Assembly: GCA_015486075.1 (NCBI GenBank)
Contig: WFSG01000048.1
Span: 1 to 64,000, forward strand
DNA: 64,000 bases
Origin: Deltaproteobacteria bacterium
Lineage (GTDB): Bacteria; Desulfobacterota; Desulfomonilia; UBA1062
Reading direction: 5' to 3'
Part shown: in pieces, positions 53,763-62,134 of the stretch
How the letters are laid out: each line of letters starts with the position of its first letter
Numbering within the stretch: the first letter of the stretch is position 1
Program-made: the position numbers and the translations under genes
The notes under the pieces: model-generated
The model's database searches: none
What the model was told of the DNA's origin: nothing
Seen by the model: only the letters and a program-made list of their open reading frames with translations

Positions 53763-54478
53763 GCCAGTACCGATAGAGATAGTATTATGATTGACATACC
53801 GTAAAACACCAAAAATGAATTGACCCTTGTCAACTGTAAAATCAGGAATGCAAAAAAGCATAACCATAGCCATGGCGAGGGTATTATCCCTTCTGCATAT
53901 ACAGATATTAACACGATTGAAGAGCCCACAAGGAATGGGATAATGTAACTAATACTTGCACTCTTCTCCGCTGACACTTTCCTTCCCAGTTTCAGAACCC
54001 CCTGTATCCCATCCTTGAGTGCAAGTTCAAAACCGTTAATCATTGTCCATATATGCATTACGTTAAAGGCAATAAAAGCAAGGGCTATGCCCCAGATATG
54101 GCCAAGCATTACAGAGATCAAGGATAATAAAGATGCTATTGGCTTTAGATCCTGCCAGAAGAATGTATCACCTATGGCAGCAAGCGAGCTTTCCATAGTA
54201 CGTTGGAGTTCTTCTACCCTGTGTGCATCACCCTTCGCCTCGTGATGGAGACACGCCCCCATTATGGTTGGGGCCATGTAAGGTTGGGTGTTAAAGAAAG
54301 TGAAATACCTTTTTAAGGCGTTCTTAAAAGATTCATAATTATTGCCATGTATTGCCCTTAGACCAGGCAAGATGGCATATACAAAGCCTATGTTCTGCAT
54401 GCCTTTGAAATTCCATGCCCCTTGTATAAAGAAGGAACGTACAATTATCCTGGCCCGGTCACCCTTGCTAATTTTCAC
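53759..54478 (-). CDS. PTS mannose-family EIID component
   Basis: Membrane subunit of a mannose/fructose/sorbose-type PTS permease, 239 residues. The EIID signature QGAWNFKGMQNIGFVYAILPGLR near residue 20 and the segment FFNTQPYMAPTIMGACLHHEA near residue 60 are typical. C-terminal membrane helices follow. It overlaps HPr by 4 bp. The partner EIIA, EIIB and EIIC genes are not present here, so sugar uptake would need unlinked parts or the protein serves a regulatory role. Confidence 0.88.
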   Translation of the reverse strand: MKISKGDRARIIVRSFFIQGAWNFKGMQNIGFVYAILPGLRAIHGNNYESFKNALKRYFTFFNTQPYMAPTIMGACLHHEAKGDAHRVEELQRTMESSLAAIGDTFFWQDLKPIASLLSLISVMLGHIWGIALAFIAFNVMHIWTMINGFELALKDGIQGVLKLGRKVSAEKSASISYIIPFLVGSSIVLISVYAEGIIPSPWLWLCFFAFLILQLTRVNSFLVFYGMSIIILSLSVLA

Positions 54479-54557
54479 AATAAGTCTTGAGTATCACATC
54501 TCTTATTTCAGGTCAATCTTGGAGCAATGTTAGCAGTATAACATCCCTAAGGGTTTT

Positions 54558-55211
54558 CTATCTGCTTGATTTAACGCCAACCCTGTCGCAATAAGGTCGT
54601 AACCTGCACCTTGAGCAGAAAGGGCTCACAGGGGTACATAGGTTTTGCCCATAGGGGACCAGTAGGTCGTTTATCCTTTTCCAGTACCTTTGCGGCAAAA
54701 TTTCACGAAGTTTCATCTCGGTCTCTAGAGGATTCTTGGTGGATACATAGCCCCACCTGTTTGTTATCCTCATGACATGCGTGTCAACACATATGCCCAT
54801 GGCGTCGAAACCGAGGGTTATTACCAAGTTTGCCGTTTTTCTGCCTACACCCGGAAGGCCAAGTAGGCCTTCCATGGTATTTGGTACCTTGCCATCGTAT
54901 TTCTCTAGTATTATCTCTGATACCTTTTTTATATTGCGAGCCTTTGTCTTGTAGAAACCCACGGGATATATGGCTTCTTCTATGATGTGTACATCAAGTG
55001 CTGTCATCTCTTCAAGATCCGCGGCAATAGAAAACAGTTTTTTCGTTGCTTCTTCAGTAACCCTGTCCTTTGTCCGAAGACTCAGCATAGTGGATATCAA
55101 GACCTTGAACGGGTCTTTTTCCTCGGCAACCCTGCCAACAATGGGTACTTTGAGAAAAGAGACCTCTTCTTCAAGTATAGAGAAGACCTTATCAATATCA
55201 TAGTTGTTCAT
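54558..55211 (-). CDS. nth: Endonuclease III
   Basis: Base-excision-repair DNA glycosylase/AP lyase for oxidised pyrimidines, 217 residues. The helix-hairpin-helix GLLGLPGVGRKTANLV carries the catalytic lysine near residue 121. VDTHVMRI carries the catalytic aspartate. The [4Fe-4S] loop CTPVSPFCSRCRLRPYC has the C-x6-C-x2-C-x5-C pattern. Confidence 0.94.
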   Translation of the reverse strand: MNNYDIDKVFSILEEEVSFLKVPIVGRVAEEKDPFKVLISTMLSLRTKDRVTEEATKKLFSIAADLEEMTALDVHIIEEAIYPVGFYKTKARNIKKVSEIILEKYDGKVPNTMEGLLGLPGVGRKTANLVITLGFDAMGICVDTHVMRITNRWGYVSTKNPLETEMKLREILPQRYWKRINDLLVPYGQNLCTPVSPFCSRCRLRPYCDRVGVKSSR

Positions 55212-55262
55212 GATTATGGATGTTTAACAGAAATATATGGACAGTGCAAAATATTTAGGTGA

Positions 55263-57065
55263 TTATCTTTGGAATGGAAGCAGGTTTCCATTGTTGATGG
55301 TCCCTTGGGGCATGCCATTTAAAATAGCCGTCAGATTGCCCATCCTCTGCGTTATTATGGACCTTGTGCCGAGCATGTCCTTAAGGCCCGTGTTTATCTC
55401 TTGGATCTGGCCACCCGTACGATTGATTATGGCCGAGTATAAATTTTTCCTGAGTAATTGGAACTGGTTAGCTGCCGCATTCCTTATGGAAGATGCAAGA
55501 ACTTTGTCTAGGTTTGAACTAATGCTCGTTTTATAATTATTTAATGTGCCTTTGAGATTTATTTTAACCCAGAAACCCTTTATACTTGATAGTGACGAGC
55601 ATATGGCCTGCTGTAAAAAGGACCCCTTGCTAGAACCTGTGGTTTCAATACGTGCAGAACTGAGTCTTGCAATAACATTGGCCTCTAGTCTTTCTCCTTT
55701 CAAGGACACTTTGCCTTTCATATCTATGAGACCTGTCTTTATTATAACCGGCAAGTCCTTGCTGTCTGATAGGGCCATGCCCCTTATTTGAAGGCCCTTG
55801 AGACTGAAATCCATTCTATCACTTGTGTTTGCAGGTGATATGTGGTCTAATACACCATGCAATCTCACGGAGTTCACACCTCTAAGCTGCCTACCCGTGA
55901 AGGTAAATACAAGTGGACGACCTAGTATATCTTGATCAGGGGTGATGTCCCTGATTTCACCAGCTACTGTACCTGCACTGGTATTTACAGAGACTGATGC
56001 ATGCCTTATGAGAAAGTCAGGTAGGGGATTATTCTCCTTAAAATGCACGTCAATGCCATTAATTCTAACTGGCTTGACAAGTTCTACACCGTTTTCATGT
56101 CTCTTGTTGCGTTGAAGCAAGGGCTGCAGCCTCTTGTACCATTTTATGCACCATGCCCCCCATGTATAGACCTTGGGGCCTATTAAGGTCTGGGTCACGT
56201 GTGAAAGCCCCTGGGCAGAGAGGCTGTATTTCTTGCTTAGCCTAGTTGCATCGCTAGAGATGGCCCTGTTCAGTTCGACTGTACGCGACTTCAGTCTTGT
56301 ATAGTCCTTGTCAAAGGCGGTTAGAGTCCTGCGCGTGTTGGATATATCGTGGATAATATCCTGTTTAAGTGCTTGTATCTCCTGTAGATTTGCAAGGATG
56401 TTGTTTATATTACCATTTTTCGTTGACGACTGTATTCTCTTTATACGTTTCCTGTATTCTTCTATCTTTTTGTGCGATGGCAGGGATTTTAACCTTTCCT
56501 TCCATAGCTTCTTCTCCTTTGCTATGTCTGACTCTATGGAGTGAATGAGGGCCGTTGTCTCTAGGTTTTCGTTCTCTAAGATCTGCTCGACACTGGGTGG
56601 CTTGAGAAAACCATGACCAGGTAGGAGAGTAGTAACTAACCCATGTCTCTTCTCTTTCTTGGCCGCCGCCTTGCGTACTTTCCTGTGCCTGGATATTGCC
56701 CCAGAGGTTTTCCTCGGGGTCCCTAGCCTTACGGTTTCAAGGCTCATGTCATCAATGATAGTCCTGTGGAGGAACAGGTTGGACGTGTCAATGGTAAAAC
56801 ATGCCTTGCCTATCTCAACTGCATTTTCCATGGGTTTATCTGGATTGGTTGCCTTAAGCCCAACAAGAGAGATTCCCAGGGGATATAGCGTGAGGTCTGC
56901 CTTTTCCAGCTCAACCTTTGCACCAAGGGCTCGTGTGCCTAGTTTCTCTATCGAGTACTTGATAAGGTTATCCACAAACACGTACCACAGACCAAGAAAT
57001 GCAAGGGCTAACACGACGAAGGCAACAAGGCCTTTTAATCTTATCCAATGACGTAGTTGTTTCAT
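55263..57065 (-). CDS. TIGR03545 family protein
   Basis: A 600-residue envelope-associated protein with one N-terminal membrane helix (about residues 12-31) and a long soluble part. The N-terminal GLWYVFVDNLIKYSIEKLG and ALGAKVELEKADLTLYPLGI resemble AsmA-like lipid-binding repeats. A coiled-coil segment follows (about 170-270). I start it at ATG 57065, with GAGGG upstream; a 30-residue extension is rejected. It overlaps the TIGR03546 gene by 4 bp, and the two families are regularly paired. Function unknown; a lipid or membrane-biogenesis role is inferred from the AsmA-like part. Confidence 0.78.
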   Translation of the reverse strand: MKQLRHWIRLKGLVAFVVLALAFLGLWYVFVDNLIKYSIEKLGTRALGAKVELEKADLTLYPLGISLVGLKATNPDKPMENAVEIGKACFTIDTSNLFLHRTIIDDMSLETVRLGTPRKTSGAISRHRKVRKAAAKKEKRHGLVTTLLPGHGFLKPPSVEQILENENLETTALIHSIESDIAKEKKLWKERLKSLPSHKKIEEYRKRIKRIQSSTKNGNINNILANLQEIQALKQDIIHDISNTRRTLTAFDKDYTRLKSRTVELNRAISSDATRLSKKYSLSAQGLSHVTQTLIGPKVYTWGAWCIKWYKRLQPLLQRNKRHENGVELVKPVRINGIDVHFKENNPLPDFLIRHASVSVNTSAGTVAGEIRDITPDQDILGRPLVFTFTGRQLRGVNSVRLHGVLDHISPANTSDRMDFSLKGLQIRGMALSDSKDLPVIIKTGLIDMKGKVSLKGERLEANVIARLSSARIETTGSSKGSFLQQAICSSLSSIKGFWVKINLKGTLNNYKTSISSNLDKVLASSIRNAAANQFQLLRKNLYSAIINRTGGQIQEINTGLKDMLGTRSIITQRMGNLTAILNGMPQGTINNGNLLPFQR

Positions 57066-57583
57066 TGGCTTGCCCTCAGACTGGATATCGACCTGTACAC
57101 CTTGAAAAACTTGCTTGCCTTTATGATCTTTGCCAGCCTTGTCTTTTGTATCCACTTGAGCGCATGGTCGCGATACCTTAGGATTCCAACGTTTATAACC
57201 TTGTAAAGGGGTATAAATAGTAGCAGGGATACAACCAGGCTTCCCAATACAACGCTGTTGTTAAACCTTTCCACCCTTAATATGGTGATATTATACATCC
57301 AGTCCCACAGCCCCCTTAGGGTAGTTGATGTCAGGAGCTTAAGGCCTATAAAGTTAAAGGCTGGGTCCAGTATGAAACCTAGGGCTGAGAATAGGACATA
57401 GCCCAGGATAAAGGCTGAAAGATTAACCCTTAATACCAGTACGATGAGAAATATGAAAATATTGTGTAGGCTATAGGTAGGCGTAAACCCTACAATCATG
57501 GATAGACACAAGGCCAGACTTATTTGGGCTGGATCACTCTCGGAGTTAAGGACCTTTATCAATCTGGCTATGAGTTTCAACAT
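57062..57583 (-). CDS. TIGR03546 family membrane protein
   Basis: A 173-residue integral membrane protein with about three to four helices (FIFLIVLVLRVNLSAFILGY, SLVVSLLLFIPLYKVINVGI). The N-terminal MLKLIARLIKVLNSESDPAQISLALCLSMIVGFTP is typical of the family, which is related to DUF2062 proteins. It always partners TIGR03545 and overlaps it by 4 bp here. Function unknown. Confidence 0.8.
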   Translation of the reverse strand: MLKLIARLIKVLNSESDPAQISLALCLSMIVGFTPTYSLHNIFIFLIVLVLRVNLSAFILGYVLFSALGFILDPAFNFIGLKLLTSTTLRGLWDWMYNITILRVERFNNSVVLGSLVVSLLLFIPLYKVINVGILRYRDHALKWIQKTRLAKIIKASKFFKVYRSISSLRASQ

Positions 57584-57733
57584 TGAAGCCCCCTTGTAAA
57601 AAACTGCATAATACTGGCCTAGGACAATCCTTTAAGCATGGATACCACAGGCAACAGATAAGTGTTCTCTATAGAGAGATTTTCTTATAACATATTTCTC
57701 GTGGCCATGCAACAGGTCATGGTATGTGCTGGA

Positions 57734-58201
57734 TTATCTGGCTGGTGACTTGTTTGAATATATGATGTAGGACTTGCCCCCTGAGGACAGGACAATATCG
57801 CCATTTTCCATCTGCTCCATGTCGAGCGCAAGGCTATAATAAGCTTTTCTGCTGAACCTTACGTTCATCCCGTTGGAAAGCCTTGCATAGAGCACGTTAT
57901 TTTTCCCGATCCTCAGGCTATTGGGATCCAGGGCCTCGCATTTCCCATTGTTGAGGAAGATTTCGTACTCCCCGTTATCCCTTCTGGATACGGATTGAAC
58001 TACGAAGGGGGTGTCTTCTACATCAATGTAACAGAACTCATCACCCAATACGATCCTGTACCTGCCTTCTGCATCCTTTTCCAGTGCATTATAAAAGGTT
58101 TCTAGCACTGCTGGATGAGTGATCTGCCTCTTGTCGTAAAACCAACGTCCTTCCTTGTCTATACTTATTTTACAGCCATTTGTAACGTCTCTCATGCTCA
58201 T
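57734..58201 (-). CDS. DUF1285 family protein
   Basis: A 155-residue soluble protein. The N-terminal KISIDKEGRWFYDKRQITHPAVLETFYNAL and the core DEFCYIDVEDTPFVVQSV match the DUF1285 family, predicted to form a beta-rich fold. Function unknown. The gene stands alone, 150 bp upstream of TIGR03546 on the same strand. Confidence 0.75.
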   Translation of the reverse strand: MSMRDVTNGCKISIDKEGRWFYDKRQITHPAVLETFYNALEKDAEGRYRIVLGDEFCYIDVEDTPFVVQSVSRRDNGEYEIFLNNGKCEALDPNSLRIGKNNVLYARLSNGMNVRFSRKAYYSLALDMEQMENGDIVLSSGGKSYIIYSNKSPAR

Positions 58202-58377
58202 TTATCCGTGTTTTTACTAGATACATCCAAAGCAAAACATATAGTACAGTATGAGTTACTTATGCAATAACTTAAACCAGAACAGATCGTCCCCTGGTCA
58301 ATGAGATATACAATATCTTGTTATCACTAAATCTTTCTGCGTGATTGACTTCTTGACGATGTTTGACACCTTTGGCA

Positions 58378-58391
58378 ATTGACATGTCAAT
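58378..58391. promoter_or_regulatory. Operator-like palindrome before the TetR gene
   Basis: ATTGACATGTCAAT is a perfect 14-bp palindrome 22 bp upstream of the tetR ATG. Further TTGAC repeats lie at 58345-58349, 58353-58357 and 58363-58367. A related site lies at 59105-59118 before the next operon, so it is a strong candidate for an autoregulatory TetR operator. Confidence 0.6.
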
Positions 58392-58413
58392 CAAAATCTG
58401 GTATCAAGTCTAT

Positions 58414-59001
58414 ATGGCAAATAATGAAAAACAAGAAACTATAATAAAGGCGGCATTAGAGGTATTTCGCAACTATGGCTATTCCAAGACTAGGATGGCA
58501 GATGTTGCTAGAAAGGCTGGTGTCTCATATGGTCTTGTATACCATTACTTTGGAAGCAAGGAGGTGCTTTTTGATACGATCGTAAACATGTGGTGGAAGG
58601 CCTTGTACGGGGTACTTGAGGAGCAAAAATCATCTACAGATGATTTTCCAAAGAAGCTAGTAAAGGTAGTAGAGTTTTTCTTTGACACATACCAGGACAA
58701 TCCCGACCTAATTTCTATCTTTGTAACCGAGGTGTCTAGGAGTTCCATATACCGTACGTCTAGGGGGCTGGAGAAATTCAAGAGGTTCTTTGCGCTTTGC
58801 GAGGAAATCATGAAGCAGGGCCAGGATTCGGGTTTTCTTCGCAAAGACATAAAACCCCATTACTTGACCTACATTTTCTTCGGGGAGATAGAGGCCTTTA
58901 TATCCATACTTGTGCTTGGCAAAGAACCCCTTAATAAAAGCCGAAAGAATAGGGCCATTAATGCAATAATACAGGTTTTCTTGCAGGGGGCAAGGGGCTA
59001 G
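58414..59001 (+). CDS. TetR/AcrR family transcriptional regulator
   Basis: A 195-residue regulator. The N-terminal helix-turn-helix TRMADVARKAGVSYGLVYHYF lies at residues ~28-48 and is highly typical. The C-terminal ligand domain is not specific. I start it at ATG 58414 (MANNEKQ) because an upstream in-frame reading would run through the palindrome. Two related inverted repeats flank it, one before itself and one before the PHP/thiolase operon, so it probably controls both. The inducer may be an acyl-CoA or keto acid. Confidence 0.88.
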   Translation: MANNEKQETIIKAALEVFRNYGYSKTRMADVARKAGVSYGLVYHYFGSKEVLFDTIVNMWWKALYGVLEEQKSSTDDFPKKLVKVVEFFFDTYQDNPDLISIFVTEVSRSSIYRTSRGLEKFKRFFALCEEIMKQGQDSGFLRKDIKPHYLTYIFFGEIEAFISILVLGKEPLNKSRKNRAINAIIQVFLQGARG

Positions 59002-59103
59002 GCCTTGTGTCAGGGAAGAGATCTTGATGAAGCGTGGACCAGGATCAACCTGTATACTAATGCTAGAGTGAGGGTTTTAAACTGCTTGGCTATTGGAAAA
59101 ATA

Positions 59104-59119
59104 GATTGATAGATCAATC
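59104..59119. promoter_or_regulatory. Second operator-like inverted repeat, before the PHP gene
   Basis: GATTGAT-AG-ATCAATC is an inverted repeat with a 2-bp centre, 26 bp before the PHP start. Its 14-bp core matches the site before tetR at 11 of 14 positions. Confidence 0.55.
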
Positions 59120-59145
59120 AATAGGAGATATAAGGCGGGGGTAAT

Positions 59146-59724
59146 ATGCATCTAAAAGGGCAATTACACATACATACCACTTATTCCGACGGGGAAATGA
59201 CTCCACAGCAGGTAGCGGACCTGTATTCTAGGCTTGGCTACGATTTCATTGCAATAACCGATCATGACCATCTTTTGAAGCCTAGTTACAGGCAGGCTAT
59301 AGAGGAGATAAAGACGGACATGATAGTGTTTTACGGTATAGAGCTTACCGTGTTTACATCTTTCGGCTATGTCCACGTTAACAGGATAGAGGGCGACAAA
59401 GAGGTTCTTCATGTGTTCAATCATCCCCAGGACTACGACCTGAACATAAGACAAACCATGGAATGCATTAAGGCAGTTTGCAAGGAGTATCCAATAGATG
59501 TTGTAGAGGTTACAGACCATGGTTTCCACACTCCCCAGTTTGATATACCAGAGATAGATTATCCTAAGCTGGCGTCTGATGATGCACATACCCGTAATGC
59601 CTGTGGAAGGGCATGGATAGAGATGGAATGCCACAAGGAGAAAGATGAGATAATAAGGGCAATTAAGAAGGGTAATTTCTGGAATTGCTATGCCAAGGCA
59701 CAAAAGGTCCTGTTAAGGGGCTGA
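59146..59724 (+). CDS. PHP-domain phosphoesterase-like protein
   Basis: A 192-residue protein. The metal-binding motifs are HIHTTYSDG near residue 8, ITDHDHL near residue 37, a glutamate in GIELTVF near residue 66, HVFNHP near residue 89 and SDDAHTR near residue 145, all in PHP order. The substrate is unknown; PHP enzymes hydrolyse phosphoesters. It leads the operon that follows the TetR gene, 38 bp before the first thiolase-like gene. Confidence 0.85.
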   Translation: MHLKGQLHIHTTYSDGEMTPQQVADLYSRLGYDFIAITDHDHLLKPSYRQAIEEIKTDMIVFYGIELTVFTSFGYVHVNRIEGDKEVLHVFNHPQDYDLNIRQTMECIKAVCKEYPIDVVEVTDHGFHTPQFDIPEIDYPKLASDDAHTRNACGRAWIEMECHKEKDEIIRAIKKGNFWNCYAKAQKVLLRG

Positions 59725-59762
59725 GTTGTTATTTGTCAAGAAAATAACTTCAAAGGAGGTAA

Positions 59763-60914
59763 GTGTCCTTTATGAAAAGAGTTGCCATATGTGCTGTGGC
59801 CCAGCACAAAAACGAATCGGATATCTGGTACAAGCGTTTCCAAGGTATGCTTCTGGACATACTTGAGGAGATCCAGACCAAGACAGGCATGGATTTCTCA
59901 GAGCAAAGAGGGGTAAGGAGCGTTGTGTCCTGCTCTGACGACGTGTTCGACGCACGTACCATATCTGATAACGGTGTTACGGATGTCCTGGGCGCCCATT
60001 ACAGGGAGGAAGAAAAGATAGCCCAGGAGGGTTTGAACGCGGTTGGTTATGCCATGTCCATAATTCTCTCGGGCCATGAAGACCTTGTGTACCTGGCAGG
60101 GCACTGTAAGGAATCGCAGCCCGAGAGCAGGAATATGTGTACCAATCTGGGGTATGATCCATTTTACGGTAGGCCAATAGGGCTTGATTTTACCAATGTA
60201 GCAGCATTGCAAGCTAGGGAATACATGCATAAATCCGGGATTGGTGATGAGCATCTCGCTGACGTGGTGGTGAGGGCAAGACAGTGGGCATCAAGAAATC
60301 CCTATGCAAATGCGACCGAACTTGTGGAAAAGGGAGAGGTAATGGCATCACCCATGTTATGTGACCCGATAAGGAGACTGCATGCCTACCCTGTATCCGA
60401 CGGAGCAGTGGGTATGCTCCTTGCGTCCGAGGAAAGGGCAAGGGAATTCACGGATACTCCCGTATGGATAACAGGTTTTGCAAACTGCATGGATAGTTAT
60501 TTCTTGGGTGACAGGGATCTTTCAAGCAATTTTGCCCTGAAGAAGGCAGCTGCAAATGCATTCAGGCGTGCGGGTATAAAGGATCCGAAGAAGGCCATCG
60601 ATCTCGTGGAGATCATGGATGCATATGCATACCAACAGCCCATGTGGCTGGAGGGCCTAGGCCTTTGCGATGAGGGCCAAGGAGCCAGGTTCATAGAAGA
60701 AAACGGCCCCGCCACGTATAACGTTAACCTTTCAGGAGGTATGCTGGCCGGCAATCCCATAATGCTTGGTGGGCTTTACAGGGCGGCAGAGGCCGTTCTT
60801 CAGCTGAAGAGAGAAGCAGGTGAACACCAGGCTGCCGATGTGAAGAGGGCTTTGGCACACGGTACAACGGGTGGTGCAGGCCAGTTCCATACTGTCCTAG
60901 TGCTGGAGATATAG
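59763..60914 (+). CDS. Thiolase-fold protein, SCP2/lipid-transfer type, non-classical
   Basis: A 383-residue protein of the thiolase fold in the sterol-carrier/lipid-transfer branch. The C-terminal NVNLSGGMLAGNPIMLGGLYRAAEAVLQL aligns with the usual NxxGG...GHP region but has GNP in place of GHP. The N-terminal catalytic cysteine is not seen at its expected place before IILSGHEDLVYLAG. Such proteins act with DUF35 partners, as in BbsAB and Ltp2-ChsH2, where retro-aldol or other chemistry is known. The start is GTG 59763 or ATG 59772, both behind GGAGG with imperfect spacing. Eleven bases precede the next thiolase-like gene. Confidence 0.75.
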   Translation: MSFMKRVAICAVAQHKNESDIWYKRFQGMLLDILEEIQTKTGMDFSEQRGVRSVVSCSDDVFDARTISDNGVTDVLGAHYREEEKIAQEGLNAVGYAMSIILSGHEDLVYLAGHCKESQPESRNMCTNLGYDPFYGRPIGLDFTNVAALQAREYMHKSGIGDEHLADVVVRARQWASRNPYANATELVEKGEVMASPMLCDPIRRLHAYPVSDGAVGMLLASEERAREFTDTPVWITGFANCMDSYFLGDRDLSSNFALKKAAANAFRRAGIKDPKKAIDLVEIMDAYAYQQPMWLEGLGLCDEGQGARFIEENGPATYNVNLSGGMLAGNPIMLGGLYRAAEAVLQLKREAGEHQAADVKRALAHGTTGGAGQFHTVLVLEI

Positions 60915-60925
60915 GGGAGGTTATC

Positions 60926-62125
60926 ATGGCTAACAAGAAAAAGAACAGGAACGTTGCAATTATAGGTATTGGTCAGACAGAGTATTCCAGCCATAAGGAA
61001 CACCAGAACCAGGCCGAGATGGTAAACGAGGCGGTTAGGCGCGCACTTGACGATGCCAGGATAACAATGGACGACGTGGATTGCGTGATGCATGGAAATA
61101 TGGAGTTGTTCGAAATGGTTTATCAGCCTGACCTGTGGCACGAGATAGGTACAGGTGCCTATGGAAAGGAAGAGATAAGGATAACCACGGGTGGTACCAC
61201 AGGAGCAAGCCTTGTGTGTGCTGCGGACAACCTTGTTGCATCAGGGATGTACGATGTCATCCTTGCCGTTGGACTTGAAAAGCTTCAGGAAGGCCACACC
61301 ACGGGTGGTATCACCAACATGGCAGATCCCCTTTGGTTCCGCCACCTGCAGACTGGTGCACTCACTGGTACCACTGCACAAGAAATGATTGAGGAATTTG
61401 GGGAGGATAGGGCAAAGAGGGCGGCCATGAAGTACAGGATTATGATGGATAAGCACGCATGTCTCAACCCTAGGGCACACCGGAGATTTGGGCTAGAATA
61501 TGACCAGATGGATGATCTTATGAATACTTCACCTAAACTGGTCGGCGAGTTGAGATTGATACACATGTGCTCCCAGAGCGACGGGGCCTGCGTAATGGTA
61601 TTTGCATCTGAAGAGAAGGCTAAGAAACTTTGTAAACACCATCCCCCTGTGTGGATAAGGGATCATATAACAGTACACAGGGAAGAGACCCTTCCAAACC
61701 TATTTGGCTTTAAAAAGCCCGAGATGACGCAAAGGTACGCAGCGAGAAAGCTCTTCGAGAGGAATGGCATTAAGGATCCAGTGGAATACTTTGACGTGTT
61801 CGAGATGTACGATCCCTCTGCCTGGTGGGGTCTTGACTGGCTTAGGGAGTTTTTGTTGCTTAAGGGTGATGAGCACATAAAGATGCTCGAAGAGGGCGAG
61901 TTTGACCTAGACGGGAAACTCCCTGTAAATCCATCTGGTGGGGTTACAGCCACTAACCCGATTGGTGCAACTGCCATGCTGAGACCTGCCGAGGCTGCAC
62001 TCCAGATAAGGGGAGATGCTGGGGAACACCAGCTGGAGAGGAATGTCAGGCATGCCCTTGCTTCGGGGTTCGGCGGTACATTTTGGACTGTCTTGATAAT
62101 GCTAGAGAAAGACCTGAACTGGTAG
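60926..62125 (+). CDS. Second thiolase-fold protein, SCP2/lipid-transfer type
   Basis: A 399-residue paralogue of the preceding protein. The N-terminal NVAIIGIGQTEY is typical of lipid-transfer thiolases. TTGGTTGASLVCAADNLVASG lies where the catalytic Cys-Ala-Ser-Gly would be, with Gly-Thr-Thr instead. The C-terminal region reads PSGGVTATNPIGATAMLRPA, again with NP in place of HP. It may form a heteromer with the preceding protein and the DUF35 proteins. A GGGGAGG site is upstream. Confidence 0.78.
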   Translation: MANKKKNRNVAIIGIGQTEYSSHKEHQNQAEMVNEAVRRALDDARITMDDVDCVMHGNMELFEMVYQPDLWHEIGTGAYGKEEIRITTGGTTGASLVCAADNLVASGMYDVILAVGLEKLQEGHTTGGITNMADPLWFRHLQTGALTGTTAQEMIEEFGEDRAKRAAMKYRIMMDKHACLNPRAHRRFGLEYDQMDDLMNTSPKLVGELRLIHMCSQSDGACVMVFASEEKAKKLCKHHPPVWIRDHITVHREETLPNLFGFKKPEMTQRYAARKLFERNGIKDPVEYFDVFEMYDPSAWWGLDWLREFLLLKGDEHIKMLEEGEFDLDGKLPVNPSGGVTATNPIGATAMLRPAEAALQIRGDAGEHQLERNVRHALASGFGGTFWTVLIMLEKDLNW

Positions 62126-62134
62126 GAGGTGGCC

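Noticed and set aside
57666-57677. Palindrome TCTCTATAGAGA upstream of the TIGR03546 gene
   Set aside because: It is short, low in complexity and without a second copy or regulator, so it was not reported as a site.
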